Below are positions 8,653 through 18,900 of a DNA stretch of 64,000 nt, one piece after another. This stretch comes from Petrimonas sp. IBARAKI (GTDB taxonomy: Bacteria > Bacteroidota > Bacteroidia > Bacteroidales > Dysgonomonadaceae): the NCBI GenBank assembly GCA_002356435.2, contig AP018040.2, positions 2,046,001-2,110,000 of the forward strand, given 5' to 3'. The position numbers were made by a program, and so were the translations under genes. How positions within the stretch are numbered: the first letter of the stretch is position 1; each line of letters begins with the position of its first letter. Under the pieces are notes generated by a model. The model searched no databases. It had not been told where the DNA came from and worked only from the letters and a program-made list of their open reading frames with translations.

Positions 8653-9576
8653 TCAGGCCTCTTTCCATTGTTTTCTCAACAAGTCGAGCGCAGCCGGGAC
8701 AACTACCTTTCGGTCGCCCTGGCAGCCGCATTCAAAGCTGACGTACTTATCGTAACCGATCATTTTCAATCCGCGGAAACCGTTCACGTAGTTGTCGGCT
8801 TCTCCGTCTTCTCCCGGCATGCTGCGGCGCTTACGGCTGGCCATATGCACGTGTTGCAGGTATTTTCCCGCTGAAACGAAAGCCGCCATGTCACACGTTT
8901 CTTCCCACGTCATGTGCCAGAAGTCTCCCAGACAGGTAACTCCGGGGTTGTTGATGTCGCGGCATATGGATGCAGCATCCGCCACCTGGCGGAGGTAAAA
9001 GGCTTCCTTTCGGTTCAGAGGCTCCAGGATAACCGTTGTGCCATACTTTTGAGCCGTGTTGCCCATTTCGTTGAACTGCTCACACAGGAAATCGCGCGTT
9101 TCTTGTGTATGTGGCATCACCGGCACCTGCGAATTGAACGCCGGAACGATGATCACTCCCGTTGAGCCAAGTTCACCGCCCAGGATGATCAGTTCTTCCA
9201 TCGTGTCACGGCATTTCTTGCGGATAGCGGGATCGGTAGAAAGAATGAATCCTTCGAAGCCGGCGCAAACGGCGCTAACTTTGATGTTACGCCCTTTTAA
9301 CGCATCCTTGAACTCTTGCATCCTGCCTTTCATCCCCCTGCCGTGGGGCTCGAACCCCACCACGCCGTGTTCTTCCATAAAGTCGAACTTTTCGTTCAGG
9401 TTTGCACCGGGAGCTGTCCCTTCCTGAAACGATATTCTGAGCTCTGCCTTGATCGGAAAGGCGGGAGGAGTACCGGCCGGGGTTTCACCCGCGAAAGCGC
9501 TCAGGGACTTTCCAAGGCCGGCTACAGCGGCACCGGCAAGTGATGATTTGATGAATTTTCTTCTGTCTATCGTCAT
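8653..9576 (-). CDS. Tat-exported sugar isomerase/epimerase-like TIM-barrel protein
   Basis: Xylose isomerase-like TIM-barrel (AP endonuclease family 2) protein of 307 aa. The N-terminus MTIDRRKFIKSSLAGAAVAG is a twin-arginine signal (Arg5-Arg6), so the folded enzyme is expected in the periplasm. Metal-ligand segments are visible: VILEPLNRKEAF (Glu), CLGDFWHM (Asp and His) and YVSFECG (Glu). It starts 21 nt after the preceding Gfo/Idh/MocA gene. Related exported proteins paired with Gfo/Idh/MocA enzymes in Bacteroides act on 3-keto-glycosides (recalled from recent work). A similar lyase or isomerase role here is inference. Confidence 0.83.
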   Translation of the reverse strand: MTIDRRKFIKSSLAGAAVAGLGKSLSAFAGETPAGTPPAFPIKAELRISFQEGTAPGANLNEKFDFMEEHGVVGFEPHGRGMKGRMQEFKDALKGRNIKVSAVCAGFEGFILSTDPAIRKKCRDTMEELIILGGELGSTGVIIVPAFNSQVPVMPHTQETRDFLCEQFNEMGNTAQKYGTTVILEPLNRKEAFYLRQVADAASICRDINNPGVTCLGDFWHMTWEETCDMAAFVSAGKYLQHVHMASRKRRSMPGEDGEADNYVNGFRGLKMIGYDKYVSFECGCQGDRKVVVPAALDLLRKQWKEA

Positions 9577-9597
9577 GATTATAACGTATTTATTCTT

Positions 9598-10968
9598 TTA
9601 TTTGGCACTTCCCGGCACAGGGACAGTAAAGCCTTTCATGTCCATCTTGCCGATGTTCAGGTCTGCCGGGGTATAATCCAGGGGAGCCGCCGCCATGGCG
9701 TCCCAGGTGGTCTCCTGGCCGCTGTAGGCCGCCTCGCGTCCCATGATGGCTGCCAGGTTGGAAACTGCCGTTTCGGATGCCTGCTCGATGGGGGTGTTTG
9801 CCCGGATACAGTTAATCAGGTTCACGTGTTCCAGCGTGTAGGGGTCGGTCTGCTTGAAGTTCGCCTTTTCAGCCTCACCGTCGTATTGCCAGAGGACGTT
9901 TCCGGCCAGATCCTTGATCACGTGCCCGCCCTGGCTTGTCCACGAACCTTTTGTTCCCTGGATGAATTCGCTCACGTTGTTGGCGCATCCGTCAATCTGG
10001 CGGCACATGCTGTGCAGGTGGATCCCGTTCTCCATGGTGAAATCCACACTGAAATTATCGTACTGGTCTCCGGTCACACGGCGCTGGCGGGAGCCGAAGG
10101 CGACTGCTTTCGCCGGTTTCAACCCGCTGAACCAGGTAAACACGTCGATGTTGTGGACGTGCTGTTCCACGATGTGGTCTCCCGACAACCATTTCCAGTT
10201 CACCCAGTCGCGGACCATGAATTCGAAATCGCTCCAGGCGGGTTGGCGGTCGCGGTACCACAACATGCTCTGGTTCCAGTAGACGGCTCCCCCGGTGATC
10301 TCCCCGATAAGGCCGCCCATGATCTGTTTGTATGACTCAACGTATGAGCGTTGGTGGTGGCGCTGCGTTCCGGTGACAACGCTTAAATTCTTGGCCTGGG
10401 CCTGTTTGGCTGTCGCCACGATGGTGCGGTATCCTACCGAATCCACGCAAACCGGTTTTTCCAGGAAACAATGCTTGCCCTGTTCCACGGCATACTTGAA
10501 ATGTTCCGCGCGGAAAAACGGCGGCGTGCAGTCGATCAGGATATCAATCCCGCTGTCAATGACCTGCTTGTACGCATCCAGGCCCACGAAACGCTTGTCG
10601 GCCGGTACATCGATGCTTTTTTCCGCTTTCAGCTTGTCGGCCAGGCCGTTCACCTTGTCTTCGAACACGTCGCCCAACGCCACGATCGTAACACCGTTAG
10701 CGGCATTCAGGAAATTCATGGCGGCGCCCGATCCTCTTCCTCCGCAACCGACAACACCAGCTTTCAACTCTTTTCCGTCTGTAGCCAGGTCCACCAACTC
10801 CGGCACGTAATACGTTCCGGGTTCTTTCAGGGGAACCGTTACATCCTTTTTCTCACCGCTGCAAGAGGTTAAAAAACCCGTCGTTCCGGTCCCGATCACG
10901 CCTGCTGCTCCGGCAACAGCCGAAGTTTTAAGAAATGTTCTTCTCGTTAAGTTGTTCTCTCTTTTCAT
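9598..10968 (-). CDS. Tat-exported Gfo/Idh/MocA family oxidoreductase
   Basis: Oxidoreductase of 456 aa with a twin-arginine signal (LTRRTFLKTSAVAG, Arg9-Arg10). A Cys at position 36 in GFLTSCS may make it a Tat lipoprotein. The Rossmann core has AGVVGCGGRGSGAAMNFL and the EKP lysine in FLEKPVCVDS. HIVEQHVHNIDVFTWF supplies the usual catalytic histidine region. Export in the folded state with bound NAD(H) is typical of this subgroup. Such an enzyme must pass its electrons to another acceptor, because NADH cannot diffuse away usefully in the periplasm. It lies 26 nt after the tetraheme cytochrome gene, which is a candidate acceptor. The sugar substrate is unknown. Confidence 0.87.
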   Translation of the reverse strand: MKRENNLTRRTFLKTSAVAGAAGVIGTGTTGFLTSCSGEKKDVTVPLKEPGTYYVPELVDLATDGKELKAGVVGCGGRGSGAAMNFLNAANGVTIVALGDVFEDKVNGLADKLKAEKSIDVPADKRFVGLDAYKQVIDSGIDILIDCTPPFFRAEHFKYAVEQGKHCFLEKPVCVDSVGYRTIVATAKQAQAKNLSVVTGTQRHHQRSYVESYKQIMGGLIGEITGGAVYWNQSMLWYRDRQPAWSDFEFMVRDWVNWKWLSGDHIVEQHVHNIDVFTWFSGLKPAKAVAFGSRQRRVTGDQYDNFSVDFTMENGIHLHSMCRQIDGCANNVSEFIQGTKGSWTSQGGHVIKDLAGNVLWQYDGEAEKANFKQTDPYTLEHVNLINCIRANTPIEQASETAVSNLAAIMGREAAYSGQETTWDAMAAAPLDYTPADLNIGKMDMKGFTVPVPGSAK

Positions 10969-10994
10969 ATACTTAAATTTGTTTTAGAAATGTT

Positions 10995-12587
10995 TTATTT
11001 TGCAATTAATGAACTGTCTGGCTCACAAACTACCCTGAATCCAATTCCTTTTATATCGGAATACCACCAGATACTCTTTGGCTGTTGTGGATCGGTTTTT
11101 AACCAATCGTCATGCCGGGTGTGGCTGCGTGCGGCCGAACGAACATCGGCTGCATCCGACAAGTAACTTCCGCCTCTCACCACCCATTCTTCACCTTGGG
11201 TGACCAGGGGATCACTTGTAACGCCGCTTCTTTTTCCGTATGCAGCTTCATCATACTTGTCAGCGGTGTATTCCATTACGTTACCCAGCATATTTTTTAA
11301 TCCGAATGGATTAGGCTTCACCAACGACGGTTCCTGCGTACGGTTATCGCTGTTTTTACCGTAGATAACGAATGCGCTTATACTGTCTGTTTTTGCAGGG
11401 AAGAACTTCCGCATAAACCCTTCATCGGAAAAATCTTTGGGGCTTCCTGTAAAGAAATAGGGTGTTTGCGTACCACCGCGTGCCGCATATTCCCATTCGG
11501 CTTCGGTAGGTAAGCGGTACTTTTTGCCTGTTTTCTGCGACAGCCACTGACAGAATGTTTCTGCGGCATAATGCGTCATTGTAATGGCCGGCCTGTCGCC
11601 CGAGCCCCATCCCTGGTCAGGATATCCAAACGGAGGTGTTGGACCGGAGATTGCATCTACACCCATAGCTTTCAAGTTGTTTTCGTAAACCACTTCGGGA
11701 GGAGTTCTTCCTTCGCTCATGGTATTGGCATAAAAAGCCCAGTACTGATCCCAGGTAGTTTCTACTTCAGCCATGAAGAAGGGACTTACCTTCACTTCAT
11801 GTTGTGGGGCTTCATCCGTTTTGTGGAAAGGTTCCTTGGGTGAACTACCCATAGTGTAAGTTCCTCCGGGTACCGCTTTCATGTTGAACGAGACTGCCGT
11901 ACCGGGGATCTGTTCGGTATAATTTTCAAAAGCCGTTACTGCGGTAGCTTCTTTAAAAAACTTGCTTGAATCCACAGCAGTAGCTACATTCATCCCAGGT
12001 ATTCCCACCATTTGTCCGTGCGAATAGTTCGGGTTATAATGCCCTGCATCGAGGTGGCAGCTGATACACTGCAGATTGAGCTTTTCATGATTCTCGTCGT
12101 AATACATATGCGCGGTAATGCCATCATCGGTTATTCCCTGAGGGAATAAATTCTGATGACATTTTACGCAGGAAGCATTTGGAATATATTTTATAGCATG
12201 TTCGAGTTCAGATTTTCTATCCCAGTCGAAGTCTGCACTGTCCTTGGTAAGATATCCCCATACGTCTCTGATACCCAAAGCGGCTTTAGCCGTGTAATGA
12301 GCCCATGTGTCGTCTTTTGGCGGCAAATGACAATCCACGCAGTTGACCATTACGCCACTTCCGTTGTTCACGTGAACAGAAAGTTTCCAACTTTCTTCTG
12401 CGTGAGGATGAACATGACACATCATGCATGATTCGTTGGTAGAAAAATAAACGGATGTTTGATACAATGCTCCGATGAAAATTATGCCTATCGCAATACC
12501 CAACAGCAAAATGAACCCTTTACGTTGATGAAATTTTTTCCGGTTTTTTTTGTGTTGATCACCATAGATGTTTTTAGATTTAGCCAT
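10995..12587 (-). CDS. tetraheme NapC/NrfH-type cytochrome fused to an FGE-like (SUMF1) domain
   Basis: Membrane-anchored 530-aa fusion. Residues 1-23 are basic, residues 24-47 form the membrane anchor, and residues 54-178 hold four c-type heme motifs: CMMCH (54-58), CVDCH (83-87), CVKCH (140-144) and CISCH (174-178), as in NapC/NirT/NrfH quinol dehydrogenases. Residues about 235-523 are a formylglycine-generating-enzyme-like domain (GGTYTMGSSP, RLPTEAEWEYAARGG, NMLGNVMEYTADKY, VVRGGSY, GFRVV). In true FGE the stretch after GGSY carries two copper-binding cysteines; here it reads SYLSDAADVRSAARS with no cysteine, so sulfatase activation is unlikely. It is first in an apparent operon with two Tat-exported enzymes. 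Electron transfer between quinol and a periplasmic partner is the expected role. Confidence 0.9.
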   Translation of the reverse strand: MAKSKNIYGDQHKKNRKKFHQRKGFILLLGIAIGIIFIGALYQTSVYFSTNESCMMCHVHPHAEESWKLSVHVNNGSGVMVNCVDCHLPPKDDTWAHYTAKAALGIRDVWGYLTKDSADFDWDRKSELEHAIKYIPNASCVKCHQNLFPQGITDDGITAHMYYDENHEKLNLQCISCHLDAGHYNPNYSHGQMVGIPGMNVATAVDSSKFFKEATAVTAFENYTEQIPGTAVSFNMKAVPGGTYTMGSSPKEPFHKTDEAPQHEVKVSPFFMAEVETTWDQYWAFYANTMSEGRTPPEVVYENNLKAMGVDAISGPTPPFGYPDQGWGSGDRPAITMTHYAAETFCQWLSQKTGKKYRLPTEAEWEYAARGGTQTPYFFTGSPKDFSDEGFMRKFFPAKTDSISAFVIYGKNSDNRTQEPSLVKPNPFGLKNMLGNVMEYTADKYDEAAYGKRSGVTSDPLVTQGEEWVVRGGSYLSDAADVRSAARSHTRHDDWLKTDPQQPKSIWWYSDIKGIGFRVVCEPDSSLIAK

Positions 12588-12665
12588 CTATCTATTAATT
12601 AATGAATTAAATATTTAATTGTTGCTTTTTAACGCGTAAAAAATAAAATGATATCTTAAGCTTGC

Positions 12666-12673
12666 AAATATAT
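12666..12673 (-). promoter_or_regulatory. -7 promoter element for the cytochrome/FGE-like operon
   Basis: CAAATATA on the plus strand reads TATATTTG on the minus strand, a match to TAnnTTTG. It would start the transcript near 12659, about 70 nt before the ATG. No clear -33 element was found. Confidence 0.4.
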
Positions 12674-12735
12674 GAAAATTTAATGGTTTGCAGGTTTAAT
12701 TTGTACAAAAAAGCAATTTAAATCGCAGATAAATA

Positions 12736-13899
12736 TTATTCAATCCATTTACACCATTTGTTGCAGTGATCGTTACCAGAAGCAATTATTGTTTCTATAA
12801 ACTGCATGCCGCGAACGCCATCGGCTACAGTAGGAAAATCCAGGATCTTATAATCGGGAGCCTCTCCTCTTTTTTTTGCCAACACCGTCAGCGCGAAGTT
12901 TCTGTATATGTTGGCAAAGGCTTCTATAAACCCTTCGGGATGTCCGGAAGGAATTCTTGTGTTCCACAAAGCCAAATCGCTCATGTATTCGTTGCTGCCC
13001 ATGTAAAGCTCTTCTGTCGGCCTGTCTTCCCATCTCAGGATCAACCGGTTCGGATCCATCTGACGCCATTCCATGCCCCCCTTCTCACCGTAAACCCTGA
13101 TTCGGATATTGTTTGCTTCACCTGTTGCAATTTGCGTTGCCATAAGTACTCCGGCAACTCCGTTCTCAAAGCGTAAAAGGGCAGCTCCGTCATCATCTAC
13201 CGGGCGTCCTTCCACAAAGGTTCGCAGATCGGCACATACCTCCTCCACTTTCAACCCGGTGATGTATTCCGCCAGATGCCAAGCGTGGGTACCCACATCT
13301 CCCATGGTACCTGCTTTACCAGTACGGGCTGGATCTGTACGCCATCCCGCATTGTTTCCGCCCAATATTTCAATTCTTTTCGACAACCAGCCTTGTGTAT
13401 ATTCTACGTAAACCCGCCTCAGTTTTCCTATTTTACCTTCAGCAATCCTGGCTTTGGCTTCCTTAACCGCCGGATAACCTGAATAGACGTGTGTAAGAGC
13501 CAGAACAAGGCCCGTTTCTTCCACTTTCTTTTGGAGTATTTTTGCTTCTTCCAACGAAAAGGTCATGGGTTTGTCAATAACTACGTGAAAACCTCTCTCC
13601 AAGGCCATCATGGCCGGTTCAAAATGCCATTTGTTGGGGGTTACGATGGTCACAAAATCCATCCGTTCTTCTTCGGGCAGGAGCATTTCTTTTTCGAACA
13701 TCTCCTGATAGGTAGTGTATATTCTGTTGTCGGGGAGAAAATATTCCCTTCCGGAACTCCGGGATATTTCCGGATTTACGCTGAAACAACCGCATACCAA
13801 TTCAATCAGATTGTCCATAAAAGCAGCGTTACGATGAATTGCCCCTATAAAAGCATCACTTCCGCCACCAACCATACCCATTTTAAGTTTTTTTTTCAT
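12736..13899 (-). CDS. Gfo/Idh/MocA family oxidoreductase
   Basis: NAD(P)-dependent dehydrogenase-like protein of 387 aa without signal peptide, so cytoplasmic. The Rossmann segment is KMGMVGGGSDAFIGAIHRNAA. The EKP-type lysine is in VIDKPMTFSLEEA, and GDVGTHAWHLAEYITG gives the conserved histidine region. The form GGGxxAFIGAIHR is shared with a subgroup annotated as inositol or hexose dehydrogenases. It is 171 nt downstream of susD in the same direction with a hairpin between, so it may belong to the polysaccharide locus or be transcribed with the cytochrome operon 148 nt further on. It is the third Gfo/Idh/MocA gene within 9 kb. Confidence 0.86.
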   Translation of the reverse strand: MKKKLKMGMVGGGSDAFIGAIHRNAAFMDNLIELVCGCFSVNPEISRSSGREYFLPDNRIYTTYQEMFEKEMLLPEEERMDFVTIVTPNKWHFEPAMMALERGFHVVIDKPMTFSLEEAKILQKKVEETGLVLALTHVYSGYPAVKEAKARIAEGKIGKLRRVYVEYTQGWLSKRIEILGGNNAGWRTDPARTGKAGTMGDVGTHAWHLAEYITGLKVEEVCADLRTFVEGRPVDDDGAALLRFENGVAGVLMATQIATGEANNIRIRVYGEKGGMEWRQMDPNRLILRWEDRPTEELYMGSNEYMSDLALWNTRIPSGHPEGFIEAFANIYRNFALTVLAKKRGEAPDYKILDFPTVADGVRGMQFIETIIASGNDHCNKWCKWIE

Positions 13900-14002
13900 A
13901 AAAAATGATATTAACTAATAATTGGTAAAAAATAAATCCAAATCTACATCTTTTTATCGAACGGACAAAATAAATATAGTCAATCGGAAAAATCCGGAAA
14001 TT

Positions 14003-14060
14003 TGCCCTACCCTGTGATAAGTCAATGATAGGACAGATCAACTCACCATAGGATAGGGCA
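14003..14060. terminator. long hairpin between susD and the Gfo/Idh/MocA gene
   Basis: Inverted repeat TGCCCTACCCTGTG (14003-14016) / CATAGGATAGGGCA (14047-14060), 12 of 14 positions complementary, with a 30-nt loop containing a further TATCATTGAC-type arm. It has no T-tract on the minus strand, so it is more likely an mRNA processing or stabilising structure at the 3' end of susCD than a simple intrinsic terminator. Confidence 0.5.
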
Positions 14061-14070
14061 GATAAAATAA

Positions 14071-15960
14071 TTATTCCATTCCAGGATTTTGAACCAAGTT
14101 TGGATTACGACGAATTTCATCCTGATGGATTGGGGCAAAATACATCTTATCCAGCCATCTCCTGTTTTCACGACTGGAGAGATCATTTACATAATAATAA
14201 TAGTCGTAAATCTCTTCATTGTGAATATAAGGCTTCATTGATGACTTACCCGGTTTTAAAATACCCTCCACGATAATTCCTGTCAATGGTTTATTTCCTG
14301 CTTCCGGAGCGATCATCCAACGGCGAACATCAAAATAACGGTGTTGCTCATAGGCGAATTCTGCACGACGTTGCTGACGCAGAAAATCACGCATGTCAGC
14401 TTGAGAAAATTGTTTTCCACGGATAGTCAGAGTCGATCTGGTATCTTTCAACTCAATACGCCCGCGCAAGATATCCAGCCACTTTGCCGCTTCCTCCAAT
14501 TCATTCAATTCAATACTCGCTTCCGCAGCAATCAGGTACATCTCGGCTAACCGCATATAGACATGTGGCACGGTTTGTCTAAAATACTGAGCATCAACGG
14601 AAGTATCGATAAGTTTCTTTTCATAATAACCTGTCCATGACCCGTTCCAGTCCTCAATAGGTCCCTGGCGGGTATCCACACCCCACATTGAGCGGCGCAC
14701 TACTCCATCGCGGTATTCAATTTCCACGTCTCCGTTTGTCACTTCATATTTCCCGGACTGTAGGGTTCCCATAGGTGTCGGGTCTAATGTGGCCGCATCA
14801 GCCGGACGCGGACGTCCCCACGTATTTCCATCGGTAGCTACAGTGGCATAAAAGCGAGGTTCACGACCATTATAGGGATTTCCTTTCTGGAATTCTCCGG
14901 GTTTGGTCATCCCTTCCGGCATAGTTCCATCCTCGAATTCAAACGCCATTACCAGATCCTGTGTTGGCGTAGTTCCGGCCCAGTTATGATAACCATTCGG
15001 CCCATGCCATAATCCCATATTATTCGCAGCACCAATAGAAGTGTGGTAATTACGGACAAACATTTGCTCACTGTTTCGAATATCCGTCATAATAGCTTTG
15101 AATTTCTCAGCCCTTTCAGTATTGACACCTCCTCTACAATCAATCAACTCAAATGGACCATCCTCGATCACTTTAATTGCAGCATCCCTGGCTGCACGAT
15201 AAGTAGCCATACGATCACCGTCGAATTGGTTAACAGCTAAAGTATTTATCGTGCGGTCTGCATAGAGAGGACTGGCAACATGCAATAAAATACGGGCTTT
15301 TAAACCGGTTGCCACAAACTTGGTTACACGGCCCCATTCGTTCGAGCCAACAGTTGCCGGAAGATATTCTTCGGCCTTTTCCAGGTCGCTCACAATAAAT
15401 TCAAGACACTCGCGCATGGTATTACGAGGCTTCTTCATTTCTTCTACTTCTGCCAGTGAAAAATCTTCCGTAACGATAGGTACTCCCCCAAAACCGCGTA
15501 CAAGTTCGTGATACATATGTGCACGCATATAATAGGCTTCACCTTTCATACGATCCAGGTTAAAGCCAACCTTTTCCGGCACATTGTCAATGTTATTGAT
15601 GATAATATTGGCATAGCGGATACCCCTATACCTGTTTTGCCATTTAAAAGGATTATTATTATTGTCATACCATTGAAGATTGCTTTGTGAAATAGAAACA
15701 GCTTCAACAATATCTTTTTGCCCGTAGTTATGGGTAAAATAAGCATCGTCGGTCAATCCGTCCAAAGAATGTTCTTGAGCACCCGGGTGTATGTTATTGT
15801 ATAGATCATTTACAAAAGCTTGCGTCAAAGCAGCATCGGTAAAAACCATCTGCTCTGTATAAGAAGTAGAAGGTACGATATCCATAAAGTCCGAACAAGA
15901 ATTGAGGACAACGGCAAATCCCAAAACGATAATGGTTACTATTTGTTTTATATTTCTCAT
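14071..15960 (-). CDS. SusD/RagB family outer-membrane glycan-binding lipoprotein
   Basis: Surface lipoprotein of 629 aa that caps a SusC channel and captures oligosaccharide. The signal peptide ends in a lipobox with Cys22 (VLNSCSDFMD). It is followed by the family start DFMDIVPSTSYTEQMVFTD, TPR-type helices (MKGEAYYMRAHMYHELVRGFGGVPIV) and the C-terminal RagB/SusD region with MRLAEMYLIAAEASIEL and RRAEFAYEQHRYFDVRRW. It lies 12 nt after susC, the usual arrangement. At 629 residues it is longer than many SusD proteins (about 500-570). The bound glycan is unknown; nearby enzymes (GH92, decayed GH51) point to mannose- and arabinose-containing material. Confidence 0.93.
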   Translation of the reverse strand: MRNIKQIVTIIVLGFAVVLNSCSDFMDIVPSTSYTEQMVFTDAALTQAFVNDLYNNIHPGAQEHSLDGLTDDAYFTHNYGQKDIVEAVSISQSNLQWYDNNNNPFKWQNRYRGIRYANIIINNIDNVPEKVGFNLDRMKGEAYYMRAHMYHELVRGFGGVPIVTEDFSLAEVEEMKKPRNTMRECLEFIVSDLEKAEEYLPATVGSNEWGRVTKFVATGLKARILLHVASPLYADRTINTLAVNQFDGDRMATYRAARDAAIKVIEDGPFELIDCRGGVNTERAEKFKAIMTDIRNSEQMFVRNYHTSIGAANNMGLWHGPNGYHNWAGTTPTQDLVMAFEFEDGTMPEGMTKPGEFQKGNPYNGREPRFYATVATDGNTWGRPRPADAATLDPTPMGTLQSGKYEVTNGDVEIEYRDGVVRRSMWGVDTRQGPIEDWNGSWTGYYEKKLIDTSVDAQYFRQTVPHVYMRLAEMYLIAAEASIELNELEEAAKWLDILRGRIELKDTRSTLTIRGKQFSQADMRDFLRQQRRAEFAYEQHRYFDVRRWMIAPEAGNKPLTGIIVEGILKPGKSSMKPYIHNEEIYDYYYYVNDLSSRENRRWLDKMYFAPIHQDEIRRNPNLVQNPGME

Positions 15961-15972
15961 AATCTCTTATTT

Positions 15973-18900
15973 TTAAAATGTTATAGATACACCGGCGTTC
16001 CATATACGACGTTGTGGATATTCCCGACCGGTATCATTGGCTTCCGGATCTTGTACTTTGACATTATCTATCGTAAATATATTTGTACCATTTACATATA
16101 CACGCAAATCCTGGATTCCTGCACTGCGGAGAGGCGTTGAATTAAACGTATATCCGATTTCCATATTTTTCAGACGCAGATAATCGGTTTTGAACTGATA
16201 GTAGGTATTCTTCTGGTCTGTACCCTGCTTCGCCCAATATTCATTCTCGCGGTTATAAGCACGCGGATGTTCCACCATGGGGTTTTCTTCTGTCCAACGG
16301 TTTTTATACATGAACTTATAGTAGTTCCCGGCTTCACCGGCTCTTTCACGCCAAATATAGGTAATACCTCCTGTTGCGCCCTGGAATAATGCCCTCAAAT
16401 CGAAGTTATTCCAACTGAGACCGGTAGTGAGACCGAATACAAAACGTGGCTCCGAGTTTTTGTCGGAACGGACGCGGTCATTCGCATCAATTTTCTTATC
16501 ACCATTTACGTCTACAAATTTAATATCTCCAGTACGTGCATTGGCCCAATGCGGATAGCTGTCCAGTTCTTCCTGTGTATTGAATACACCGTCGGCAATA
16601 TACCACAACTCGGTATTTACCGGCATTCCGGTCCTTTTCTGATAATCGGGTATACCGGGGGTTTCATCCCAGAATAACAGTTTATTTTTTGCATACGTCA
16701 TATTGAACGAAACATCATATTCCACTTTACCAGCCCTGTCTACCCAGGAAATTAATCCTTCTATGCCTCTGTTCTGCATTTCACCGATATTTTCTCTTGG
16801 GAGCGTAATACCCGAAATCTGGGGTAATGAAGCGTTTCTGTAAATCAACATATTGGTACGCTTATGGTGGAAAAGGTCGGTCTCCAAGCTTAATCTGTTA
16901 TCCAGAAACTTAAATTCGAGACCAAGGTCATACGTAGTCCCTACTTCCCAGGTAATATTGGGGTTGGGAGTACGCGTCGGATATAATGTCTTCTGGAATG
17001 TTGTTCCAAACATATATTCAGTACCGAAACCGTAGGTATTCAGGTATTGAATACTTCTATCGAGATTTCCGTCAGGATCTAACAGATAATCACTACCGGT
17101 TTGGGAGACAGAACTACGCAGCTTAAAATAGTTGATGAAACTGAGGTTTTCCTTCCAGAAATCTTCTTCGGATGCACGCCATGCGGCAGATACCCCCGGG
17201 AAGAAACCATACCGTTTATCTTTCGGGAAACGATACGATCCGTCGTAACGGTACACAAATTCAAACAGGTACTTTTCGAGATAGTTATAGTTCACACGTC
17301 CAAAGTAGTTGACACGGCTTTCTTTCCAGGAATAGCCTTCTGTTTCCATATCGGTTACCGAACCATTATTTATTTCATCCAGTGCATCTGAAATAAAATA
17401 TTTACGGGTTGCCCTTACCCTGCGCCATTCGTTACTCTGCGCTTCAACACCAAGGGTAGCGCCAAAGTTATGGTCTCCAATAGAACGGTCGTAGTTGACT
17501 ACCAAATTGGTCATCCAGTCTGTCTGCTCATCCCTTCTCTCCTCTAACACCGGTTGGGAAACCCCTTTTAACGAGGGGGTCAACTTGTGTTCAGGGTTAC
17601 CATCCCAAGTATAAAGGGTAAACGGAGTTTCAAAACGACGCCGGTTATTGAAATGTTGGTCATATGACACAGTTCCTATAAGCGACAATCCCTCAACTCC
17701 AGGGATTTTAAGTGTCGCCCTCAGTGTATTCTGGATATAATATGCTTTGTGAAGGTCTTTCCCGGTTGCCGGAGTGGCACGCACCACCGGATTATCTCCG
17801 TATTCAATATCCGGCCCTGGTTCTCCGGTTGGCCAATAAGCGGGTAAGATAGGTTTACTACGCACCATGGAACTGAAGATATCTGTCGCCCCACGTGCCG
17901 GATAATTGGTTACTTGTAAACGGTTTACGTTACCATAGGATATATCAAAGTAATCATTTACTTTCATATCCAGATTGATACGTGTACTGTATTGATCGTA
18001 GCGATTCGCTGAATTCTTATAGATACCATCTTCTCCATTAGCAGCCAGACTGACGAAAAACTTGTACCGGTCGCTTCCTCCGGTTATGCTCACATCATGA
18101 CGATACATGGGCGAAACATCCTTAATTGTTTCTTTATACCAGTTTGTGTCGGGATGTCCCCATGGGTCTGATCCGTCCTGCCATAATCTCAGATCCTCCT
18201 GGGAATAACGGGGTTCACGCCCCGAATATTTATCAATTTCATTGACCATCGTCGCATACTCAAAAGCATTAGCCAACTCGGGGATACGTGAGGGTTGAGA
18301 GAATCCCATATTGCCGGTATACGTAATTGTGGGCTTTCCTTCTTTACCCCGTTTGGTGGTAATCAAAATAACCCCATTGGCAGCACGAGAACCATAGATA
18401 GCCGCCGAAGCATCCTTTAACACCGACATGGATTCAATTTCATTCGGATTAATACGATTTAATCCTCCCGCACGTCCAGGTACTCCGTCGACGACAATTA
18501 ACGGGTCTTTAGATCCAAGTGTATTCGTACCACGGATACGAAGGGTTGTTCCGCCGCCACCAGGCTCATCCGAACGCTGGAAACCGATTACTCCCGGCAT
18601 ACGTCCCACCACGGCATTAGAAAGATTAGTAGTGGGAGATACCTTGAGTTCATTACCGGACACACTCGCCACGGCACCTGTTACGGTTACTTTCTTCTGG
18701 ACACCATAACCGACGACAACCAGTTCATCGATCATATGAGTTTCTTCTGCCAGAATTTGATCTATAACGGTTTGTGTTCCCACGGTAACTTCAGAGGTAA
18801 CATATCCGATATATGAAAAAACCAGAACGGAACTCTCCCCAGACACCTCTAATGAGTATTTACCATCAATATCTGTTACAGTTCCGGTAGTAGCATTTTT

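Noticed and set aside
10995-12587. Sulfatase-activating formylglycine-generating enzyme
   Set aside because: The copper-binding cysteine pair is missing and no sulfatase gene is present in the window.
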